Source: Prostheceraeus crozeri (taxonomy: Eukaryota > Platyhelminthes > Polycladida > Euryleptidae). From it: a stretch of DNA of 64,000 nt. A model generated the notes under the pieces. It saw nothing but the letters and a program-made list of their open reading frames with translations, had not been told where the DNA came from and made no database searches. Location: contig CAJQUW010006166.1 in NCBI GenBank assembly GCA_907163375.1, positions 1-64,000 of the forward strand, in the 5' to 3' direction. Every line of letters begins with the position of its first letter. Position 1 is the first letter of the stretch. Position numbers and translations under genes: made by a program. Positions 40,178-50,299 of this stretch are shown piece by piece.

Positions 40178-43100
40178 ATGTTCCTTTACCTTCCAGTTCT
40201 CCACAAATAATCAACATAAAAAATGAAGATGATTATTGTTTTCTGTGGAGTGTTATAGCACATTTGCATCCTGCAGAATATCACAAAGAGAGACTAATAT
40301 ATAATATATAATAATAAAGAAGAATATATAAATGAATTTGATCTCTCTAATGGTTTAGATGAATTTCCATATGATTATAATAGGTTAATGAAGTTTCATA
40401 AAAAGAATAAAAATTTAATAAAAATAAATGTTTTTGAATTAAATGTGAGCTATGTTTCTATTGGTAATATTAGTTCGATTGGTTCTCCATTTTACTCAGA
40501 TTCAAAAAAAAAATTATTTGAATAATGAAAATTTATATCAATCAGAAATAGTATATAATGATAGAGGAAATTACATCCATCATAATATTTTTTACCAAGG
40601 AAATATAATATGTACTGAAAAATTTGAAATTGTTAAAACATTATCACCAATAATGATTAATCACAATAATTACAAAGGACGTAATTTTAATTATGGTTAT
40701 TATTCCAATTATTCATCTTTATCTTCAGAATATCAACAAAAATTAGAAAATTTAAATAGAATTTTACAAAAATGTAAAACAGATTATCAACAACAATCAA
40801 AAATGTTACTACAAGAATATCTCCATAAATATCAAAATAAGATAGAAACGATTCAAAAATTAAATAGAGACAATCAAAAAATAAATGAATGTTTTAAAAA
40901 ATGTCAACAACAATATAAAGAACAATATAATAAAGAATATGAACAACAGTTGGAAATATTAAATCAAAATTATCATCAATCTGCAAAACATCTTACAAGA
41001 GAAATTGATTCAACAAATGAAATATATCAAGATAAATTTGAAAAATTAAAGCAAACAAAACAATCAGCGCAAGCGAATATATTATATTATCAGGGTCATT
41101 TTGTATTGTGTAAAGATGTTTATATATTTACAAAAACTTCAGATAATGCTAATTTTCCCGGTCTTCAATGTATGACGAGCTTCAGAACTAAAGAAGAAAT
41201 GAATAGACATTTGGAGAATTGTCAACAAAATGAAGCAGTTGAAAATACTTTTCCTAAAGATGATTATTTCATATATAATAGACATTATTTGAAAAATAAA
41301 TCACCCTTTACTATTTATTGTGATTTCGAAGCATATAATGTTAACATAACACAAAATTTTGATAATGGTAATTTTTGAAAAAAGTGCACCTGAACAAAGT
41401 AAAGAAAAATATTTATTTGAACAAAAATCATTATGTTTGGGAATGCACATTCATTCAAATTATCCTTAATTATTTAAATCAGAATATTATGAATACTATG
41501 GTGAAGATAGTTTAGAAATGTTTACAAAGAAAGTTGAAGAATTTCAAAATTATTTTTCACAATTGCTTGAAATAAATGTACCAATGCTTCCATTGACGTA
41601 TGAAGAAAAATTTAATTTTGTTAAAGAAAAAAATTGTTGCTACTGTGGAAAAGAATCGGGTAATGATAAAGTAAAGAGATCATGATCATCTAAATGGATT
41701 ATATAGAGGTGTAGCATATAATTCTTGAAATCTTAATGCTAATAAATTTAGATATAACTTTGTTCCTTTATATTTCTACAATGGTTCTAAATATGATTTC
41801 CATTTAGTAATAAAAGATTTATTTTCATCTGAAAAATTACAACAACAACAAATAAATGTACTATATAAAACAGAAGAAGAATACGTTTCAATGCAATTAG
41901 GTTGCATTAGAATTTTAGATGCATTTAGATTTTTTACTCCTTAATCATTAGATGTTATGGGAAAAACTTTGAAACTTGAACAATGTAAAATATGAAAAAA
42001 ATATAATTTAAAACCTTTAAAAGGAATATTTCCCTACGAATATTTAACTGGAGATTTTAATTCTGTGAATAAAATGATGGAAGAAAAACAACTTCCTCCA
42101 ATAAATAAATTTAAATCAACATTAAAACAATCATAATTATCTGAAGAAGATTATTCAGAAGCTGAAAAAAATTGAAGAGAGTTAAATTGTAGAACAATGT
42201 ATGATTATACAATGAAATATCTTCAGATAGATGTAGTAATCCTAACTGATCTTTTTGAAAACTTTCGTGACGTATGTTTAGAATATTGTGGAATAGATCC
42301 ATGTTATTGTTATTCTACTTAGCAGGATTAAAACATACTGGTGTTAAACTTAAGCATTATAAAGAAAATACATAAGATAAATTATTATTTTTTGAATATG
42401 GAATTAGAGGTGGTGTCTCATCCGTATAAGGTAATACATATGTTAAATGTTATAATAAAAAAGCAAATCCTGATGATAATGGTTATTTAAAAATTTTAAA
42501 TCCAGAAGAACAAGATCAATCTATAAAATTGTTTAATCAAAATATTGAAGGACTTATATCAAATGAAGAGAGTCAAGCAGCAGTTGATGAATTCATAAGA
42601 GAAAACTATTTGTTATATTATGATTTTAATAGCTTATATTCTTCTTGCATGATTCAAGAATTACCAACAGGTGAAATGTCATGGTGTATTATTCTTGATC
42701 ATCAAAAAACATATGATAGAAATTGTAATTTTGGTTATATATATGAAGTTGATTTAGTATACCCTGATGAAATAAAAGGCGCAACAAAATATTTTCTATT
42801 CTGTCCCGAAAACAAAATTCCCAATATAGAGGATTTTTCAGATTATCAAAAATCTTTAATTCCTAAAAAATACAGACCAACAAAAAAACTTATGTTAACA
42901 CAAAGTAATAAGGAAAAGTTATATTGTTGAAGGAAGAATGCTAGATTGGTATTTAGAACATGGAATGATTCTCACTAAAATACATCTAAAACTATTTTAT
43001 CAAAAATCTAAATGGTTAAAAAATTATATAGAGTTCAATATTGAAAAACGTAAAATAGCAAAAAGAAATAAAGATAATTTTGGAAACGTGTTTTTTAAAT

Positions 43101-43822
43101 TAATGAATAATGCATTTTATGGTAAGACTTTAGAAAATGTGCGTAATAGACAAAATATTGAAATAGTTTATGATAAAATAGCTTCAAAATTTAACAAGGA
43201 AACATGCATATAAAAGAACCACTAGATTTAGTCATGAACTATGTGCTGTACATTTACGTCGAATCAGCGTAAAACATGACAAGTTTAATTTTGTTGGATT
43301 CACTATATTAGAATTAGCTAAACTATTTATGTATAGATTCATATATGATTATTTAGCACCTGCTTATGGCGAGAACTATAAAATACACTTTACAGATACG
43401 GATTCTGTTTTCTTAGAATTATCAATACCGTATAGTTCTTCACTTGATGAAGAAATTAATGAAATAATAGATATCATTCATCCTTCTGATTTATGTAGAG
43501 TAAAAGATAAATTAGAAGGAAATGAAGATTTCATAACAGAAGCTATATTTTTAAAATCTAAGTGCTATTGTTATAATACAACTAATAATATTAAAACACA
43601 TAAAACATTAAAAGGAATTTTAAAGGCATCATTGGCTAACCAAATAACATTTCAAGATTATAAAAATGCATTATTTTATAATAAAATAAAAACAGCATGT
43701 AATTATAGACTCAATTCAAAGAAACATAAAATGCATCTAAAATGGGAACAAAATTAGCATTAGATCCATTTGATGATAAAAGAAAAATTTTACCTGATGG
43801 AATAACTGCTTTGCCTTTTTAA
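40178..43822 (+). pseudogene. Protein-primed DNA polymerase B of Polinton A, main segment
   Basis: This is the larger part of the A polymerase gene, to the right of inserted B. Landmarks in order: NIKNEDDYCFLWSVIAHLHP near 40211; a long Gln/Lys-rich coiled coil (about 40720-41090); a CMTSF...H zinc-finger-like piece; the exonuclease motif IYCDFEAYN near 41320; LLYYDFNSLYSSCM near 42610; LMNNAFYGKTLENVRNR near 43100; the catalytic HFTDTDSVFLEL near 43390; and DPFDDKRKILPDGI at the end. All polymerase signatures are recognisable, but the gene is heavily broken (about ten breaks besides the insertion). The coiled coil is an unusual insertion between the N-terminal and exonuclease domains. Confidence 0.9.
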
Positions 43823-44163
43823 ATTTTTTAAATTAACCTGCAAAAAAATGTTTATTATTATTATTTAAATTAATCTAGGAGAAAAAATTATTTTATCATT
43901 TAAATCAGTCTAAAAGAAAAATTTTCTTTTACTATTTAAATCAGTCTAGAAGAAAAAAAATATTATTTAAATTAATATTGAAAAAAAACTTTTTTTATTT
44001 TAATTAATCTAGAAGAAAAAACCTTTCTATTATTTAAATTAATCTAGAAGAAAAAAAATATTCGATCACTCCCCGAAAATATTTTCATCACTCCCGAACA
44101 ATTGCTCTATAACTCTATCATGTATTTTTTATCAATATTAATTGTAATGAAACTATAATCTTT
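43823..44163. repeat. ~40-bp AT-rich tandem repeat between convergent A genes
   Basis: About six imperfect units of TATTTAAATTAATCTAGAAG plus an A-run lie at roughly 43855-44065, between the 3' ends of PolB (rightward) and ATPase (leftward). It may act as a transcription end zone. No gene is seen. Confidence 0.8.
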
Positions 44164-44853
44164 TCACCAAGCATTATTACACGAATGTTTAAATTCATCT
44201 TTATCTCTTATGCATAAATCTCTTAACAAATCACATAAATTTCTTGAATATATTTCAAATAGTATAAATATATTTGCATTCTTTCTAATAACACTTCCGT
44301 CTAATGAATACATGCTTTGTGTTAAATAAAAAACAATACAGTTATTATGTCTACCTCTTGTGAAATAATTTCTCTGAACTGACTGATTTCTATCATTAAC
44401 ACAATCATCAAAAATTACACAATGTTTCATTGTTTTATGTAGTTTACTAGGATCTTGCACATTACCACTGTCATCTGTTAATTTTATCTTTATATGCTTA
44501 TTTTTATTGGATTCTATTAACTGATTATTTTTCGCTGCTTCTTCACACCACGAACTTATTTCTTCTTCATATTCAGATTTTTCATATTCTTTGAATAATG
44601 AAGCAATTGCTGTTTTTTTAATATTATTTTCAAATCCATATTTTAAAAATTGATAGACGGCTTGTTCTGCTCTTGTTGTATAAACTATAAGATTGTTATA
44701 ATCCAAATAATTTGGAGTCGTGAGAATTTTAAATAATAAACATGTTCTTCCACATCCTGATCTTCCACAAATAACTGACAAAACTTTGTTAGATAAATTT
44801 GGATGATGATTAAATTTAAGTTTTTTTTTATTTAATGGGGGTAGTTCACTCAT
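44164..44853 (-). CDS. FtsK/HerA-type DNA-packaging ATPase of Polinton A
   Basis: The 229-residue packaging ATPase shows Walker A GRSGCGRT at 30-37, Walker B VIFDD at 146-150, the RNYFTRGRHNN arginine-rich segment and FYLTQSMY sensor-like stretch. It would drive genome packaging. It is clearly distinct in sequence from the ATPase of B, supporting separate lineages. The frame is open. It starts the leftward virion block of A, with the penton-like gene next upstream. Confidence 0.88.
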   Translation of the reverse strand: MSELPPLNKKKLKFNHHPNLSNKVLSVICGRSGCGRTCLLFKILTTPNYLDYNNLIVYTTRAEQAVYQFLKYGFENNIKKTAIASLFKEYEKSEYEEEISSWCEEAAKNNQLIESNKNKHIKIKLTDDSGNVQDPSKLHKTMKHCVIFDDCVNDRNQSVQRNYFTRGRHNNCIVFYLTQSMYSLDGSVIRKNANIFILFEIYSRNLCDLLRDLCIRDKDEFKHSCNNAW

Positions 44854-44949
44854 TTTTAATAAAAAATTTTATTTTTATTTTATTTTTATTTTTAAAGAAG
44901 AAGAAGAAAATTAAACTTCTCTAACCAAAAGATCTATCATAATCTCTTC

Positions 44950-45710
44950 ACCTCCAAAATTTATTTATTGTCCTTTCTCATCAGTGATTCTAATGTTAAT
45001 GTTGTTAATAGTTTTTCTTGTAATAGGGAAATATATTAATGTTTGTGGAATTACATTTAGTCTATAACCAATAGGTACAGTAAAAGCTGGAAAACTGAAT
45101 ATTAAATTTGACAATTTACCATTTATATATCCTCCTTCAATAATATCACAATGTACAACAATTGAATTTATTTCAGTTATTTTTGGAATCTTCTCACCTA
45201 AATGATAACCTTGGCTATAGATTTGTTTATTAAATACTAATAGTTTTGACAATGATCTATCATGATTAAAATCAACTTGATGATTTTCGTCTAAAGTAAG
45301 AGAAAATTTATTAACTGCCGGTTCAACTGCAAAATGTAGTTGTTTCTTATCTTTAAATGGTATACCTTAATGTCCTTTAATTTCACTTGATATTGATTCA
45401 ACTTCGTAAGAACCAGGAAGAAAATTTTGTATTTTCCACGTTTTGCCTTTATCAGTAGAATATCTAAATTGATCATTCACATCTTTGATAACGTTTTGAA
45501 TAGTGTTAAATGTGGAGGAACCAGTCAATGCAATTTGATAATTTTTATTTTGTTCCAAATGTAGATTGGGTTCTAAATTACAGGTGTGTGATGAAGTAGT
45601 TGTTATAATTTTTAACGTCGTACTAAGTTTTGATGAACCCAAAATCTCTGCTAAATTTTCTAAATAATTATTAATTTCGTCTAAATAATTCTCTCGAAGA
45701 CATTTTTTTA
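44950..45710 (-). pseudogene. Penton-like minor capsid protein of Polinton A
   Basis: Recognisable landmarks are NLEPNLHLEQNKNYQIALTG and FLPGSYEVESIS in the N-terminal half. Nearer the end come INSIVVHCDIIEGGYINGK, SFPAFTVPIGYRLNVIP and NNINIRITDEKGQ. This matches the common cnidarian/arthropod Polinton virion protein (…VECNI..G.Y.NG...HEFFP.VPPGYKI.E.P...I.+.DQDG). It is probably a vertex (penton-type) protein. The fossil has about three breaks. Confidence 0.65.
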
Positions 45711-45744
45711 GTTAAAATTTTAAATAAATATTTTTTTTATAAAA

Positions 45745-46381
45745 ATTAAAAACAACATGTTTCAGCTATACTTTTATAATCCTCTTCATTTAGAATCTTC
45801 TTTTCTAACAGTCTTTTCAATATAGCATGAATTTCATTGAAACTAGAATTATGTCCTTCTTTTATTGCAGATATTAAAATATTTAATCTATTTAGTAATT
45901 ATTGTGGATCATCTGGTAAAAATACAGTTGTTTCTGTTTTAAAACCTTTTCCTACTTTTACTCCCGTTGATAATAAATTTTCTAATTCTCTATAACGTCT
46001 AAGAGATTTTGCTGCTCCAACTCTATCTAACATAGCTTTATATTTTATGAGATCTTCTACAGCATAATTTTTTAAATCTGCTCCTCTTAAAAAATCAACA
46101 AAATTTCTATCTAAACTAAAAGGAGATTTATCTGGTGAAAAAATTAAACCTCGAAAAGGTTGTGGAAATATTTCTTTTTGTCCGAGATAAAATCTATGTA
46201 TTGTTTTTCCATCTATAACTGAAATAGAATGTTCAAATTGCATAGACTTTGGTAATTTCTTATCAATGTTTGATTCTAGTAATCTATAGTCATCTAATGT
46301 AGCTTTGTGAGCTGGATCTGTTATATTAATTTGTTTATCATTATTTGTAAGTTCTTTTTCAAGAGTTATAAATGGTTCCAT
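45745..46381 (-). pseudogene. Minor virion-associated protein of Polinton A
   Basis: The reading from 46381 starts MEPFITLEKELTNNDKQINI, contains HRFYLGQKEIFPQPFRGLIF and YRELENLLSTGVKVGKGF, and ends with a helical stretch (EIHAILKRLLEKKILNEEDY) typical of a recurrent Polinton protein. The role is unknown; its neighbours are virion genes. About one break. Confidence 0.45.
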
Positions 46382-46547
46382 AGTTTTTTCAAAATCAATT
46401 TTTACTCGCTCGATTTGTGCATTTTTTCAATTCTTTTCTTTTTCTTTTTTTTTTTGATTATCAGCTTTAATTTTATCCAGTTTTAAAATATAACATTTGA
46501 ATTTTGTGGTAACATTGGAATACAGCAAAAACCTTATAATGAACAAA

Positions 46548-47231
46548 TTATTTTTTTATTGCTTTGTTGTCTAAAGTTTTGTTTAATGAAGTTTTTAGTT
46601 CTTCTAAAAAAATTTTATCATTTTCTTCATTAGAAATTTTACCATCACTAAAAGTTTTACCATCACTAGAATTTTTATCATCAACTTTTTCGGACTTTAA
46701 ATGAAATGATATTTGATTTACTTCATTAGCTATTTGATCAAATTTTTCAATCTCATCTAGCGTAATAACATTATCATCACATACTCTTTGAAAATAATAA
46801 TGTAGTTTATCATAAACTTCTTTAATATGTAAATGTTTAGTTTTTAATGATTTTCGTTTCTTAGTTATTAAAGATTTATCTAACATTGTAATAAGTAAAG
46901 TTGTAAAAACACCCGTACCTGTTAAAGCAGTAGCAACTACTGGAATTACTAAAACACCTGAAGATATAACAATTGTTAAAGCACCTAAACTTATTGTTAA
47001 AAATATTCCAATCCCTTGTGTTACATTCTTAAGATTAGACCATCTCTTTCTTAATTTATCATAATGCTCTAATCTTAATAATAATTGCGTTTCCTTATTT
47101 TTCATATAACGTACTCTATCTTTGTGTTTGTCTTTATTCAATTCTGTTATTTTTATTTGAGATAACGAAGGATATATTCTTGAGGTTTCTTCCATTTTCG
47201 TCATCGCCGTCCCCGTTGAGGCTTCTTCCAT
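46548..47231 (-). CDS. Two-segment membrane protein at the right end of Polinton A
   Basis: The 227-residue product starts MEEASTGTAMTKMEETSRIY. A basic helical part (TQLLLRLEHYDKLRKRWSN) leads into two adjacent hydrophobic segments (IGIFLTISLGALTIVISSGV, then VATALTGTGVFTTLLITML), probably a membrane hairpin. A charged C-terminal tail follows. Proteins of this layout recur near Polinton ends; the role is unknown. The first ~80 codons lie inside the TIR, so a partial copy exists at 9709. The frame is open. Confidence 0.6.
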   Translation of the reverse strand: MEEASTGTAMTKMEETSRIYPSLSQIKITELNKDKHKDRVRYMKNKETQLLLRLEHYDKLRKRWSNLKNVTQGIGIFLTISLGALTIVISSGVLVIPVVATALTGTGVFTTLLITMLDKSLITKKRKSLKTKHLHIKEVYDKLHYYFQRVCDDNVITLDEIEKFDQIANEVNQISFHLKSEKVDDKNSSDGKTFSDGKISNEENDKIFLEELKTSLNKTLDNKAIKK

Positions 47232-47669
47232 TTTTAAAGAAATATTTTTCCCCTAAAAATAAAAATGATTAAAAATTCAGAAATTTAGGGATAATTGGGG
47301 TTATTTTAACTACTCCTAAAATTACCAATTTTTCTGATGTTGTGTCCTGGAACGGTCATGATTTTGAGGATAAAAATAATTATAATCGCAAATTTGAGAT
47401 TTTGAAAAAATTTGAAAAATTAGGTAATTTTAAAAACGCCTAAATTTATGAATTTAGGTCTTCATAACTTGAAAAATGACCAAAATTCTTAAATTTAGTC
47501 GCTTTTAAAAATACCAATTTTTTGAAAAAAAATCATGGCATTTTAATACCCCTAGATTTACAAATTTAGGTCTTAAAAAACTGAAAAGTGATCAACACTC
47601 ATAAATTTAGGCGTTTTTAAAAATACCCAATTTTTTGTCTTGTCCTGGAACGGTCTTTTGCCCATTACT
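47003..47669. repeat. Right TIR of Polinton A
   Basis: Inverted counterpart of 9384-9943, ending CCCATTACT. It is about 107 bp longer than the left TIR because it carries one extra sub-repeat unit (TTTTTAAAA.CG.CTAAATTTA...AAGACCTAAATT). Outside the extra unit the two ends match closely. Confidence 0.92.
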
Positions 47670-47675
47670 TTTAAC

Positions 47676-49870
47676 ACCAACAAAAAAATTAGCCACTAGC
47701 TATACTTCGTATTAGTTATCTTGCAAAATTTAAGGTACCGGTACCAACGAACAAGTGTTCTTCGATGTTTGTGTGCAAGAAATAAATATCAGTAAATGAG
47801 TATATTTGCAACAATGTTTAAATCATGTCTGATTTTTCTTGTAGAGGTGTAAAATCCGTTATTCATTCTGTCCAATCTCCTTTGTGGTCTCCTGCTCTGT
47901 GGTTCCCTGCTGCAAATCTATCGAATTATCTGGTACTGAAAGGTATGTAAGTCATCACTTCATTATTTGCAAGATTCTAAATGCAATATTTGAGATGTGG
48001 GAAATGTAGAAGTTTACAGATCCGCTATAAGTAAAATGTGAACTTTCGGAGAGAGTCAGCAGCTCACTGTTTGCTGAGATTTCTGAAACTTCAGCAGTTC
48101 TCACAATGATTAATCGCAAGCGAAATGTTATCGTCTCTCATATGCTGTATCTAGGTTTTGGTGTAAAAATGCATGCACTGTAATTTTGTAGCCTATACTT
48201 AATTTTCGACTGATGAAGATCGAAATAGACAACAACAGATTAAAGCTATAAAATAATAAAGACAGCTTCATCTAATCATTACAAAAATATTTGGTAAAAT
48301 TGAGAATTCAATTCAAAAATTGATATATATGTTAAATATCTTGGCTTTTTTAAAAATTTGGAATATACTGTTGCTCCGAAGTCCGAACTGGCTCAAAACA
48401 CTGTGAACGATGCAAAATATTAAAATATGTCAATAAATGTTCCTAATCAATGCAATTTAAAGGAAAAATCGTGCCTACACTTGAAGAAAGGTACACGCAA
48501 ACCGAACTTTCCACTTTTTTTCTTCAAACATAAAGGGCTCAGTTTTTTTATCACCTTTCTTAATTTTAGCAGATATTTTCAAAGCGATAAGATAAAGCTG
48601 CCTTTCTTAAGGCACGGGGCTAGTTCCTAGCTATGGACCAGTTCTGAGTTTTGGCTAGTTTAATGGTTATTGCAGAAATTTGTGCAATAATATAATGGAA
48701 AAATAATGATAAGAGGGCTAATTATATACATAATTATGATAGTTAGAAATACTTGCATTGTAATTACATATTCAGTGTTTATCGAGGAATCACTCATCTA
48801 GGATCATCCATCTGTTATAAATAAACACATACGTTCTAAACCTACTCATTAAACAATAATTCAAGTAAATATTCCGCTGATGATTTTAAATATTGTACAA
48901 AATTCATGAAAGGAAATAATCACTGTACGAAATAGCTCGTAAAACAAATGTGCGATGTAATTACTAAAAAAAATTTTGTTTTCGCATCATTTCATATTAT
49001 TTGAAATCAAATGTCTTTTTTCTTCACGTTTTATTCATTTATCAATGTCCAAATAATTACTGAAAAATAATCTGCAATTGAATTATAATACAAATGTGGA
49101 ATATTGTTCCGTAGCACTTCTAATTCTATCGTTCAATCGAGTGTAAAGCGTATTAAGATTATTTAATGAAGATTTAAGAAACAATGTACAATCTTACGTA
49201 AGATAGCCTTTGATATTCATGACTTAGCATCATATCTTGATAGTGTAGACTTCATACTGGTCTCGTAAACACAGGCAAACGGAAAACAATGGAAGCCTTA
49301 TACATCAGGAAGATCTCCCATCAGCATCTCATGAATGGTTGCCAAGGTTATTCTTTGAGTACAATATGACAATCTTCCAGATGCGCAGTCTATATCCAAT
49401 TTTGTGATCTTTTCCTTTATTATTTTTATCAGTACTACCGTTTAGATGTATACCAGTAACATGCAATTGCTAGTCTTTTTGGTTTTTAGTTTCCTTTTTA
49501 TTCATTCACCTTCAGTTTAACTGAATCATGTTCATAATGCTCAACACATGGAATGACCTCCTGATTTTCATTATATCTGCCATTGACAAAGCCGTAAGGC
49601 GAAAATTCTGGCTCGTAATAAATAAACGGAAGTACCTGCAGAAGACTATTTTGACTTTTCTGACTGTAGACAAGCTTTGCTAAATTACATGCTGTATTTC
49701 ATACAACAGCCCGGTCTAAATAATAATTTTTACTATAAATAGATGCAATATTTTGCAGATAGGATAGGATTTTAGTATATTCAATTTTGTCTCAAAAAGT
49801 GATTACTGAGTGCATGAGTACATGCATTTCAACAAGCTAAATAAATGATACAAATTTCACATCAAGTTAA
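47676..49870. other. Host non-coding DNA
   Basis: AT-rich sequence without recognised genes, RNAs or repeats. A 67-codon open stretch at 48427 has no motif support. Confidence 0.5.
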
Positions 49871-49877
49871 TTTCTTT

Positions 49878-50286
49878 GTTGTAATTTTTGATAAAAATAA
49901 GAGGACAAACTTAATATTTCGACCATGAAGTGGCCATCGTCAGAAATCTATTTACTCCAATTCCTGCATTAGATTCAAATTACAAAAACACACAAACGAT
50001 AGTAGGCTATATAGCGCATACAATCCTAAATGAACAAATACCACGGTAAAGAAAATCAGTCAGAAATCTTAAGACTCCATAAACAAGGCAAATAGAAATT
50101 GCTCTCTAGATTAGAAAATCAGACCTTCCTCTCTATTTCTTTAGTATTGTATATAGCCTACCACTGTTTGCATGTTTTTGTAATTTGAATCTGATGCAGG
50201 AATAAGATTTAATAGGTTTCTGACGATGGCCACTTCAGATGGTCGAAATATTAAGTTTGTCCTCCTATTTTTATCAAAAATTTTAC
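49878..50286. repeat. Foldback repeat: ~138-bp inverted arms with hammerhead-like cores
   Basis: Arms 49878-50015 and about 50148-50286 are inverted copies of roughly 90% identity around a ~130-bp spacer. Each arm has CTGACGA, a stem (TGGCCACTTCA...TGGTC) and GAAA, followed by GTC. On the plus strand these are at 50220-50226, 50227-50244, 50245-50248 and 50259-50261. This matches the hammerhead ribozyme core CUGANGA-stem II-GAAA...NUH. Such motifs occur in Penelope-like elements and retrozymes. Cleavage ability is not shown. Confidence 0.7.
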
Positions 50287-50299
50287 AATGGTAAAAATA

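Larger units (their letters stand above)
9384..47669. mobile_element. Polinton A (Maverick), old host element carrying nested element B
   Basis: The termini read AGTAATGGG... and ...CCCATTACT and are flanked by TTTAAT (9378-9383) and TTTAAC (47670-47675). This fits the 6-bp duplication and AG...CT ends of Polintons. Total span is 38,286 bp; without nested B (18306-40171, plus one target copy) it is about 16.4 kb. Recognised parts, left to right: protease, PLA2-integrase, coiled-coil remnant, tail-fibre-like gene, C2H2 fragment, satellite, PolB (interrupted by B), packaging ATPase, penton-like gene, minor-virion gene and membrane protein. No major capsid gene is recognised. Composition is very AT-rich. 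The element is heavily broken (twenty or more breaks, mostly in PolB) and must be older than B. Confidence 0.92.
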
